A program made the translations under genes and the position numbers. A stretch of DNA of 64,000 bases from Platanthera guangdongensis (lineage: Eukaryota; Streptophyta; Magnoliopsida; Asparagales; Orchidaceae). The notes below the pieces were generated by a model. The model ran no database searches, had not been told where the DNA came from, and saw only the letters and a list, made by a program, of their open reading frames with translations. The stretch lies in assembly GCA_039583875.1 (NCBI GenBank), contig CM077158.1, forward strand, positions 240,979,447-241,043,446, written 5' to 3'. Shown in pieces: positions 43,324 through 55,300 of the stretch (its first letter is position 1; each line of letters begins with the position of its first letter).

Positions 43324-46300
43324 CACAAGTGTAATAAATAGTTCTCAAAATATCAAATATAAATCATAACTTGAAGTACAAGTTTACAAATCAATGCAAC
43401 ATAGCATGAAGTTTTCAACATTAAACATTCGTAAATATTACAAAATTTAACATCTTATATGTTTAACCAAAAGAGATAAAATTAATCTTAAGTATACTCA
43501 TTAGTATTTTTTTCTTCTTCTTCTTGATTGTTGGAGATCAACATCTTCAATCTATGGTTAGTTTAGAGACAAGTTAGCCATTTTGTTAATAACTTGCGTC
43601 GTATCAACACGTTCAATACACGTACTTGTAACAGACGTAAGAGTACCAGAAACATACTTGGTACAGATACACAGCTTAATTGGGCGTACCAACGCTTCCT
43701 AGCATAGAGCCAACTTTGTTTACTCTAGAAAAACAGACTCCTATCACAATATGCAGAATGATGTGCTAAATCCAAGTGTGTCCACATAGGTGTATCCGTC
43801 GAGTATCGAGTACATACCAGTACCAGATATGTATCTGGTACGGGTACGCTGTCTTCGGGGAAGTATCTGTGCTTCATAGCTTATAAGTATGTGCGGCGCC
43901 ATGGTTTACTATGTTTAGCAAAAATTGACTTAGTGAGTGGTGAAATGACAAATACTATTATTGGGAGAAGTGTTTTCTTAATCTTGACCTTTTGATTAAA
44001 CCTAGGGATTTCATGCATGAATATTATTGGATTTTACCATTGCTTGGCATTGCTATTTGGATTTGGCTTTGGAGTATTTTTGGCCTATTCTTATTCAAAT
44101 CCAATAACTATATTCTTCTCTCCTTTTCTTTTCATTTTTCTCTGGAGACTCTGGATCCTTGTTCTGGGTACTCTGATCTTGGCTAGTTGGAGCTTTCTTC
44201 TCTTTATTTTTGTTGTTTCTTATGTGACTGGGTAATGAGACTTACTTCTTTCCTTCTATTTTTAGTACTTATATAGTTGTGGTGTCTGGAATCTGTAAAC
44301 ATTGGATTACCTTGGTTTTCCCTTCTATTCCTCTTCTATTTTCTTATTCTATGATAGTAGCTTGCCATCATTGAACCCGAAATTGGATGATTGAGCACAA
44401 AATAAAGATACAAATATCGAGACAAGCTCGATCCAAACTCTTGAGGGCAGGTTCCTTTTAAGAGTTTTCTCTCCAAAGAGAGTGTAAGACTAAACAAGAT
44501 CTCAGAAGATGACTAAATGACTCCCCCACTCCCTTTGATATGCGGGAGTGGGCATACATAAAATACGATAATACCACTAGTGCTACGTAAATTATTAAGG
44601 GGTTGCGTGGCATGCCTTCGTATGCAACAATATCGTCCCGAAAATCGTCCTTGTGCTCAAGGTTGACACTCGTAAGGTTCATTCACGAGCGTTAAGGGAT
44701 CCAAGTCACCGAAGTCAGAACCATTGTCTTTAGTTCTGAGTAGCATGCACATGTATTTATGAAGGAAAATATGGATGAGCGGGTACGATTGCTGACAGTA
44801 AAATCAAAGATCCTTGCAGCGAAGCTTGAGTTGTTACTGGATAAGTGTTGGGGTGCCTATGGAGGTGGAATTGGGAGCAGGGGAGATGGGCATAGTTGCG
44901 AGGGGCTGGTGGGGTTGTCGGGCCGAAGGGGGACGACTGGGCAGTGTAGAGCTCCTCGTTGAGACAATGAGCTTGCTCTATGCTGCGAGAAAGAGTAGTG
45001 AGGTTGTGATCACTAAGGCATGCTCAAAGGTGAGGTTGCAGACTCCCAATAAGGTACCCCAAGCAATGTTCTGTTGATAGGCCAGGTACGTGCGTGGCTA
45101 CATCGATGTAGGTGGCCACAGTGGCAGAATGACGCACAAAATCGAGGCGCTCGTAGTCATTTTCTTTCTAGAGGGTGTCATAGTGGCAGACGAGTTCCTC
45201 CTTCAGTGTGGACTAGGAGAGGCCCGAGACTTGTTGGCGCGTTCAACGCACCCAATGGAACGCTGAACCCTCTATATAGATAGTGGCCAAGGAACCTTTT
45301 GGTGGGCGGGGGTGGACTGAAAGTCGAAAAACTATTCAATGCATGTGGTCCAGCCGAAAGGGTTGGTGTCTTTGAACACATGAATTTCGATCTGGTGAAG
45401 GTAAGCCAAGTGGTTGTCTGTATCGAGGTAATTCCATATGTTCAAGGACGTGTTGAGGGGGTTGCAAAGGTAGTGTTGGAGAGGCCAGTTGGCGATTGAC
45501 TATCGTGACTCCAAATCCGCAAAGGAGGAGGGTGAGACCTGCAAGTTGAGCTTCGAGGCGATCCAAGTGAGTGGATTCAATAGAGGCTGAAGTAGTAGGG
45601 TCCTCATCGGCGTAAAGATCTATGATGCATACCGGTTCATGTAACGAATGTGCGGATGTAAGGAAGAAATTGGCGGGACTGGTGGGTGACGATGAGGTGC
45701 TCGAAGGGCGTCGAAGGCTGCGGGATGCTGGATAGGAAGCTGTTGGGTTGGGATGTTGTACATGTCAGAGATGGTGCACTGGTATTGAGTGTGGAGTTGA
45801 CACGAGGATGATGCACGCCATCATGAAGTGAGGTGGCTGGGTTGGGAAACAACGAGGGCCAGTGAAATGTTGAAGGAGGTGCAGGAAGCCGATGGAAAGC
45901 AGAGGGAGGCGTGGGTGGGCTGACGAGATGTTGAAGGGGATGTTGGAGGGCCGATGGGATGCAAAGGAAGACGCTGGAGGATCACGACAATGACAACAAG
46001 TCGAGATGTGTGCGGAAGATGACGATCGGATGAGACAAATGTGCCTAGGCGGGTTTACAGTTCCTAGTCGCGCAAGAGCCAGAGCGGCACAACGTGGTCA
46101 CAACAGCTGGTAGGGACGAGATCGGGGGAAGACGAGGGAATTCGTCGTACTGGCTGGAACTAGGAAGTAGATTCAATTTGGGTTTCGACGAAATTCCGAA
46201 ATGTGCGCCTTTATGTTGCAAGCCCTTACATTTTTTAGCTTAACCGGGCCGCGGCCCATACACCTCAAACTACTCTCCGCAGGACCCGAGCATCATTGCC

Positions 46301-49300
46301 ATAGTATCACATGTGCTTCTCAATTTACTTATGTTCCTTAGTGGCATTTTGGTAATACCAATGTCTATCTACTTTTGCCCATATAAGGGAGGGGGGAGTC
46401 TTACTTTTATCTTGGGTCTTCAGATTTGTCTCTCATTTAAAGATGAGCTTCAAGAGTGATGTAGACTAAGGCTCTATTTGTTTGGGCGTTTTGCTGCTCC
46501 GTTTTGGTCAAACGCCGCTGGAAGGAGGGTAAACAAATGAACCTTCGGCGGCGTGTGCTCCGTTTCCACCAGCCCGCCTTGAGAAACGCCCCCAAAAGCT
46601 CTGTTTGGAGCAGCCACCTCCCCCCTCCGGTTCGAACACTCCGTTTCCACCCGCCGGATCGACCCGCCACCGCCGAACCAAATGGAGTTTAAGCTGATTA
46701 ACACTTTAAAGTAAATTAGGAAACTCAACTATTGCCTTAGTCACACTAAATTCCCGAGAGAGAGTAGGAGCCTTGATAGTTGATCTAAAACTTAAAACTA
46801 TTTAAGTAGATGGTTACTGAGAGTAAACATGGTTTAACACACCATAAGAGATCAATTATCAAGCTGCAAGACAAATAAGTAGATGTGAGAAATAACGACA
46901 ACGAAAGATGAATGATTTGCAAACACTTCAGGTTTGATCACTTAAAATAAATTGCATGAATTTAAGTTAACCAAGAGTGAGCCAAAATCGTTACTTGCAG
47001 TGCTTTCCCTGCCCCGAGAAATTTGGTACCTCCCTTATTTTTAACATTGCCAATTTTGTGTCTTTCTTTGGCGAGCCTCCAATTGTTGCCCCTATCTACC
47101 CTCCCTCCTACCCATCGACATTCTACAACCTACATTGCCCCCATCTATATTCACCCCTTGAGGAGATTGGACATGTATTGGATGTTTGTGAATTTCAGAC
47201 CCACACGAGCAAATATCAACGCTACCTCGTATTGGAAATGTAAGAGTATCTATGATAGTTCATGAATTAGTGCCTCTGAGCTACGAAGCCTTCGACTTGA
47301 TCTTTCTATTGCAACTCTTTGTAATACCTCGACTGGGTCGAGTCCTTTTAGTCCCGGGGGAATTGATGTATCCTGTGATGAATTTAGTTGACTCACTGTT
47401 ATTTTATTGTGCATTTCAATGTTTGTTATGTTTCACGTATATCTAGCATTTTTACATCATCACTTACTGTGTCGCATTTTTAATCCCAACTTCTCGGCTC
47501 GACTGACCAACAAGACTTTAAATAAACTGGCCCCAAAAGGGAATGGTATGCAAACAGATTAATTTTATGGTAAATGAATTAATATGAAACTGAAAATAAA
47601 TTAATTAATAATTAATTTCAAAATAAAGCTTATTCTGAAATTACATTTGTTGAAGGTGGACCCCGACAACCCAAAGTGCCTTTTTTCATTTCCCATGGTG
47701 ACATTTTGATTTCTAAAACCCATTTTTTTTCTTAAATGAAATTCTCCTTGCCAAGGATTTCTCCCCTATTTAAACCTATCCAAACCTAGCCTACATGCAT
47801 CCTGGAAGAAAACCGTGACATAGAGAACCCTCTCTATTTCCCAGTTATCTAGTCGACTCCACACCCGCCACAAATTGTTGGCTTCCATCCTGTGCAGCCC
47901 CATCAGAGCCTCACAGAGTCATAGGACTCCTACGATTCAACCTCCACTCGTTTCCCTCGCTGAAGCTCCTCCCATCCCGATTTTTTCCACAAGAAGCTGC
48001 ACACACTCTTTTATCGCATAAGATCCTCCTTCCTGACTCCGCCGCACATTCTTGAGGGCCGACCGACCTTTGACAATCATTTCCCGACCCTACTCCAACA
48101 ACTACGATAGACCCATGCGGATGAGCTCACGTTGTTCCACGCCTGCTCGATCCTTTCTTTTTTTCGAAAACCTAAAGCCGACATTCCCCCTATTTCTTTT
48201 GTTGTTCCACGCCAGTTTTCCAACTCTTACTTGAATAGCCATCGTCCCACAAAACCTTCCCGAGCCGCCACCTCCCTACTCAATCCTCCCCTTTCTGCTG
48301 TTATTACCTGAGTCCACTTAGCCATCACCATACATTATTTTCACTTCTCTGACTGAAAATTACATCACCAAGCGGTCCAAGCCCTTCTTCTCAGGTCCGG
48401 GAAATCTCGTATGGTAACGATTTTGGCTCACTCTAGGTTAATTTAAATTAATGCAATTTATTTTAAATGATCAAACCTGAAGTCCTTGCTAATCATTCAT
48501 CTTCCGTTGCCATTATTTCTCACTTCGACTTGTTTGTCTTGTACTTAGATAATTGTTATTCTCTTGCGGCGTGTTAAATCATGCTTTACTATCTCGCTAT
48601 CCGTTAATTTAAATTGTTTAAGTTTTAGATCTTCTATCGAGGTTCCCTCTCTCTCATTTAACACTGTGCGAACAGGAAACAAGTAGACCGAAAATTTGGA
48701 GCAACAAAATTTTTATTTATCCAAAAAGGTATCTATTACAAAGGTATGACCTCCCTTTTATAGAATGGAGGAGAGAAAAGAAATTACAAATAAGCAATGT
48801 GAGACTAATAATTACAGGAACAAGCATCTATACAAGTCGCATAAGCCGCGCGGTTAGACTACCCGCACGACAACAACAATGTGCAGAAGACAACTCGACA
48901 ATATCTTCAAGTCTCCATAGACAAGCCGTCAGACCGCTCAGACACCAATCAGCAACAGCCCGGCTACCAAGCCGCTGAGAGAAGCCGCCGGACCGCCAGA
49001 CCGCCCGGTCTCCATGCTGCAACACTCCCCCTCAAGCTGGAGCATAGATATCAATCATGCTCCAGCTTGTCGCAAATGTGAAACAAGGAAGCGGTCACCG
49101 GCTTGGTGAAGATATCTGTCAACTCGTTGTCAGAAGTGACGAACGGAGTACAAATCTGTTTCTTCAAAATCTCTTCTCGAATAAAATGACAGTCGACTTC
49201 TATGTGTTTTGTTCTCTCATGAAAGACCGGATTTTTGGAGATGTATATCGCGGTCTTGTTGTCGCAGAACATAGGAAGATGATAGTTGTAGACCTCTCCT

Positions 49301-52300
49301 AAGTCAAGCATGAGAGTCTGTATCCACTTTAACTCACATGTGGTCAACGTCATAATACGATATTCTGCTTCTGCACTAGACCTGGAGACAACAGACTGTT
49401 TCTTGCTCTTCCAGCTCACAAGATTTCCTCCAACAAATGTGCAAAAGCCCGATGTTGACTTGCGGTCTCTTTTATCATCAGCATAGCTCGAATCTGAGTA
49501 CGCTTCAACCCTCAAGTGATCATTCTTCTGAAAAAGCAATCATTTCCCTGGTGCTGCTTTGACATACTCCAATATCCTCAGGGCAGACTGTAGATGACAC
49601 TCTAGGAGCTTGCATGAATTGGCTAACCTTGCCTACAACATAGGAGATGTCGAGGTCTGGTCACCGTGAGATAAATGAGTTTGCCCACCAGACGTCGGTA
49701 CCTCATAGTATCAGATAGAGGAGGCGAGTCATCTGTCCAAGTTTTGTCTTCTCCAGTAGCCATGGGACATCGGGCAGGTTTAGCACCAGTCAACCCTGCC
49801 TCTTTTAGTAAATCAAGAGCATACTTCCGTTGGGAGAGGACCAAAGAGTTGGGCTTCCGAGAGATTTCAATCCCCAGAAAGTATTTGGGGGAGCTCATAT
49901 CCTTCGTGATCAGGTGTTGACGGAGGTGTTTCTTTGTCAAAGCTACCCCAGCCTGGTCATCGCCAGTAAGAAGAATGTCATCCACATATACAACAAGAAC
50001 CACCAGACCCGAGAAGGTTTTGCGAATGAATAAGGAGTGATCGGCAGAACTTCTTGCAAAACCAATGGCCGCAACAATGCCGCTAAACTTGTCAAACCAA
50101 AGCCCGAGGGCTTTGCTTTAGGCCATAAATGCTCTTCTTCAGCCGGCATACTCGTGTCTCCCCTGAGCAACATACCTAGGAGGTTGCTCCATGTATACAT
50201 CTTCCTGAAGATATCACCATAGAGAAAGACATTCTTGACATCCAGCTGTGAAATGAGTCAATCCCTGTTGACAGCCACAGAGAGAATGACCCGAATGGTG
50301 CTGAGACGAGCAATGAGAGAGGTGTCAAAGTAATCAACACCATAAGTCTGAGTGAAGCCTTTGGCGACCAGACGGGCCTTGTATCGATCCACGCTGCCGT
50401 CTGGACGGAACTTTACAACAAAGACCCAGCGACAGCCAACCACATCAGTGCCCAAAGGGGGAGGAACAAGGGTCCAGGTACCCCTTTCAGTGAGGGTAGC
50501 AATTTCCTCATCCATGACAGCCTTCCAATGAGGAACAACAAGAGCTTCCTGGTAGGTGCGGGGAGTGGCAGTTGCAGAGATAGCCAATGCAAACGCCCTG
50601 CGAAGGAGTTAGACGATCATAGAAAACAACAGAGCAGCCAGCGGGTGCTGGGTACACGTCCGCACCCCTTTGCGAAGAGCAATGTGAAGATCCAGGTCGG
50701 CATGTTCCTCAGTAACCGGAGCATCCGTGGCGGAGAGAGCTGGCACCGGGAGAGGAGAGAGACTGCCGTGGAGAGGAGGGAAAGAGCAAGGTGGAGAGGG
50801 AGAGAGAAGGAAGAGACGGTGGAGACGACGGTGGAGAAATCTCGATGAGAGTAGACGTGGTGGTGGGGACGGTAGGAGGAGCAGAAAATATCTGGAGAGG
50901 AGTCAGAAGAGAAATAGGACGCATTCTCGAAGGTCACATATGCGGATATGTATTGTTTACGAATAACGTGGTCAAAGCAACAATAGCCTTTTCTGAGTAG
51001 TAGAGTAACCCAAAACGACACACTTAATGACACGTGGGGCGAGTTTGTCATGAGTGGCGGAAGGAGCGTGCACAAAAGCCGTGCACCCAAAGATATGCAG
51101 AGGGAGAGGAAACAAATGCTTGCCTGGATATAGAATAGAGAATGAGGTTTGACCATGGAGAATCGTAGATGGAATGCGATTAATGAGATAGCAGGAGATG
51201 AGGACAGCGTAGCCCCAATAGGAGCGAGGAACCTGCATCTGTGGCATCAGAGTGCAAGCGACATCGAGGAGGTGACGGTTTTTACGTTATGCTACCACAT
51301 TTTGCTGTGAGGTATATACACAGCTAGTTTGATGGATAATAACATGTTGCATACAGAAATAAGAGAAATCGTTACTAAGATATTCCTTAGCATTGTCAGA
51401 GCGAAAGATTTTAATAGATATATCAAACTAATTCTTAATCATATTATAGAACGATGTTCATACAAAAAACAGTTCGGAGCGATCTTTTAAAAGATACACC
51501 CACGTAAATCGAGAGAAATCATCAATAAAGGTTACAAAATTTGAACTACCCCAACCTATGGTGAAGGTAGGAGCAGGACCCCAGATGTCGGAGTGAACTA
51601 GATCAAACGGTCGGGAAGATCCACGACCTTGCTTCGGTGGGAAGGAGGAGCGATGATGCTTGCCAAGCTGACATGCGTCATAGTTGAGAGGAGGACTCTG
51701 CTAAGGAAGGTAGGGCAGAAGCTGACGAAGAAGTCTTGGAGGAGCACGACCAAGATGAACGTGCCACTGGAGAAGATCAGTAGAAGAGGAGGAGAAGGCG
51801 GACAGTGCGGAAACGTTGTCGAGGAAGTAGAGGCCGCCGCTCTCAGTCCCAGTAGCAATCGTCCGTTTGGAGCCCGGATCCTGAAAAGAACAAGTAGTAG
51901 AAGTGAATGTGACGGAGCACTGTAGTTGCTTGCAAAGAGAAGTAACATATAACAAATTGCAAGAGAACTTGGGCACGTAGAGGGTGTCCGCCAAGCGAAG
52001 AGACGGAGTGACTTGAACCATTCCTGTTCCATTGACCGGTGAGGGAGAGCCGTCCGCAATAAAGACCGGGGGCAACCGATCATGCTGTTCTAGGAGAGAA
52101 AAACATTGTGGATTATCGGTCATATGATTGGTAGCACCAGAGTCGATCAGCCATTTACCTTGAGTAGCGACGTGGGCACTACCTGAAGACGTGACCACAG
52201 AGGCGGACGGCTTCGAAGAGGAGGTGGAAGCGTCCCCAGTTGGTCGAAGATGAGGATGCTTCTTCCAGCAGCGATCAACCGTATGGCCGGTGCGGGCACA

Positions 52301-55300
52301 GTGAGAGTAGAGAAAACGGGAAACACCGCGTTCGCCGGATTGGTGGCTCCGTGGCCAGCAGCAACGGACCCCCTTGGATCCAGGGTGGGAAAGATCTGCG
52401 GCAAGATCTGAAGTCAAGATAGCAGCCTGGACCGTTTCTGGATTTCGCCTCCGATGACGGAAGCAGCAGCAGGAGACATGATGGGTAAGAGTATAGATGC
52501 AGACGTTCATCAGAGAGACTGTTAGCCAGCCATGTGCGGACAAGAGCGTCGCTGGCATCCCAATCGTCAAAGAGAGGGGAGTCTTGCGGAGGAGGGTCAT
52601 CGGTGAGATGATGACGTTTGCGTTGAGAGCGGAGAAGGAAGGTGAAGGAGACACTCCAGTCTGGGTAGTTGGGACCGATGAGTTTGGAAACGGTGTCAAG
52701 GTTGCCCGAAGGAGTAGGAGTAGGAGGAGGAGCGGCAACGGGAGTAGTGGTGGTAGAGATATCAGAGGTTGCCATAGAAGAGAGCAGAGAGCAGAACAAG
52801 TCGCGGCTAGAAGAACAGGTTGCGACGACTTAATAACAGGTCGCGGCGACTTAAGAAGAAGAGCAACTAGAAAGGGAGGGCGCGACGACTAAGCAGAGGT
52901 CGCAGCAAGAAGAACAGGTCGCGGCGACTTAAGAACAGGTCGCGGCGAGAAGAAAGGGGAATCAGAGAGATCACGCACACAAAGGGCAACGACAAGAAGA
53001 GAGAAACCGCGCGAACAGGGCGCAAATAGGCGGAAGAAACAAGTCGCGAAGACAGGTCGCGAGAAGAAGGATCAAGCCGCGCGGACAGGCCGCGCGGACA
53101 GAGAAAGCTCACAGAATCAGGAGGAAAAGATCGAGCCCTCTGATACCATGTGCGAACAGGAAACAAGTAGACCGAAAATTTGGAGCAACAAAATTTTTAT
53201 TTATCCAAAAAGGTATCTATTACAAAGGTATGACCTCCCTTTTTAGAATGGAGGAGAGAAGAGAGATTACAAATAAGCAACGTGGGACTAATAATTACAT
53301 GAACAAACATCTATACAAGCCGCATAAGCCGCGCGGTTAGACTACCCGCACGGCAACAACAATGTGCAGAAGACAACTCGACAATATCTTCAAGTCGCCA
53401 TAGACAAGCCGTCAGACCGCTCGGACACCAATCAGCAACAGCCCGGCTACCAAGCCTCTGGGAGAAGCCGCCAGACCACCAGACAAACCGCCAGACCGCC
53501 CGGTCTCCATGCTGCAACAAACACGACTAAAATAATAGTTGGGTTTCCTTATTTATTTTAAATCATTGCCCAGCTTAGTCTACATCAAAGAGGGAGACAA
53601 ACCCAGAAGTTACGTGCGAGCACACCCTACGAGTTGTATCCTCGTACCTTTATTTTAATAGAAATCTGAATCGATAGCTAGTGCTTCAGTCGCTATATGC
53701 AGAAATGATATTTTCATTTTTAATGCCAGTGTCGTAGCTTTTCTCTTAGAAAACCTCTACAATATTCACATAGTTGAGTGATGTTAGAAAAGTATCATTG
53801 TATCATTAGATGACATATCTTCTTCAATTTATTCTTAATTTTGGTCTTCATTAAGTCCACTGTGGTAGGTACACCAATAACGATGGTTGGTGGACATCCT
53901 ACCATCCGTCCATTAGTTTTGGCTCCTCTAACGTTCCATAGAATTGTCATAAAAAACTAATTAGCCTGTTTCCCCTTCATTACCTTGAGGCTAAGTCTAA
54001 CATTAGGAGAATGTGCCTTGTCCTCCCTTCAGCTTGTGTTTAACAGACTGCATAACATTATTACAATCAATATTAACAAGAATTTCGATGCTATCTGGAT
54101 CTCCTATATTCATTCAAGTTTATTCCCCCATATACAACCATTGCTGCTAGTATCCATCAACTATGCCATCAGGTTGAGAACCAACTCTTCACAATTGCTT
54201 TGAGTACCGAGCAAAATTTCCTCTTGTACTGCACCTGAGAATTGGTGGCCTCCATAACTATATATCACGTCTTGGCAGTTCTTGGGAGACTATCAGTCTG
54301 TTGTCTATTTGGACCAAGCTGACCACACTACCAATGTAATGATTCTTCCTGACAAGTGGAAGAATAGAGGGCTGAATATCTTTGGTGGGTGATCCCAACC
54401 TGCGAAATAGAATATACAGTGAAACGGCCTACTATTCACTGCATCCTCAAACTCCCTGACAACCTTCTCATGAATATCCTTAGACAAAGCCTTACATATA
54501 GCTTAAGCCGACATGTTTGGACCTTTAACATCTACATGAGCAAAATGACAATTGATTAAGCTGGAAGCAATCACTAATGCACAACTTGCTGTTGCATCAA
54601 AATACCCCTCAGATGTCAGATTTGGATTTTGTCTAGGAGTGGCTGCAACACTCGGACCCCCACAAACATATGTGCATATGATAGCCTCCACCTTCTCCCC
54701 GTCAGTATATCTGTATGCACTAATGTTCCAATGACACTTGCAATTTTTGCAATTCAAAGTGGAATTTCAAACATCCATGGGAGCTTCTAGAATTGATTCC
54801 ATGTTGGATGTCTGTGAGAAGATCCTTCTCTCCCACACACGCACACACACACACAGGCACAAAACACAAACATATATGTTTGCGAATCTTTATTTATATA
54901 TTTATAAATATGTCTTGGTTAATATATGCATGAATATGTTCACTATACCCTTCCCTCATACCTGCATACCATATGTGTCATATTACAAGCTAACATCTGC
55001 ACCAATATTTCTCTGTTATTTGTACTTTGCTTGGCATACCAAAACCTTTTATAGATAATTGTACTTGTTTTCTCAAGCTTTTATGCTTCTCACATGGCAA
55101 ATATACTTTTTGATGTATAGTTAGGTTTGTCATTCATCACAGCCTCAGTAAGTCGATGGAAACATACTATCAGGTAGTTTATATTCACTTTCTTAGTTTT
55201 TGTTTACTTCAAACAATGGTTCTCTAGGGTACACTAGAGATTAAAATGGTGGTTCGTGTAACCTCTTTGGGCTACAGGAAAGTGGGCGAGCTGGCAGAGA

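Larger units (their letters stand above)
48660..53524 (-). mobile_element. Copia-4: best-preserved Ty1/copia element, minus strand
   Basis: LTRs at 48665-49024 and 53149-53519 face the minus strand, with TGTTGCAGCATGGAGAC starts and CCTGTTCGCACA ends. A perfect AACAC duplication lies at 48660-48664 and 53520-53524. The LTRs differ at roughly 4% of positions, plus a ~12-base insertion in the right copy. A primer site (TGGTATCAGAGG on the minus strand, 53148-53137) and a polypurine tract (CTCCCCCTCAA, 49023-49035) are both intact. Gag has an internal deletion and there are a few stops. It lies in the RecQ intron, within the right arm of an inverted repeat. Confidence 0.93.
46437..53603. repeat. 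Long diverged inverted repeat, each arm split by a transposon
   Basis: The left arm (46437-46997, minus the MITE at 46470-46692) is the reverse complement of the right arm (48404-48664 continuing at 53525-53603 after Copia-4). For example GAGTGAGCCAAAATCGTTAC at 46976-46995 pairs with GTAACGATTTTGGCTCACTC at 48415-48434, and GATGTAGACTAAGCTG pairs with CAGCTTAGTCTACATC. Arms are roughly 330 bases with about 80% identity. The loop is 46998-48403. They may be two opposed copies of one LTR or the ends of a foldback element. Confidence 0.78.
40025..55120 (+). other. 15.1-kb RecQ intron filled with transposons
   Basis: Donor GTATAA at 40025 and acceptor TTTTTGATGTATAG ending at 55120. It contains a Tat 5' fragment, TA microsatellites, a minus-strand gypsy remnant, a MITE, a long inverted repeat, Copia-4 and a possible LINE fragment. 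The flanking exons join one valine codon (G then TT), so the intron is real if the gene is expressed. Confidence 0.8.

Noticed and set aside
43992..44235. Hydrophobic 64-72-codon frames resembling a membrane peptide
   Set aside because: Two overlapping frames are equally hydrophobic, which is typical of T-rich DNA. No start context or family.
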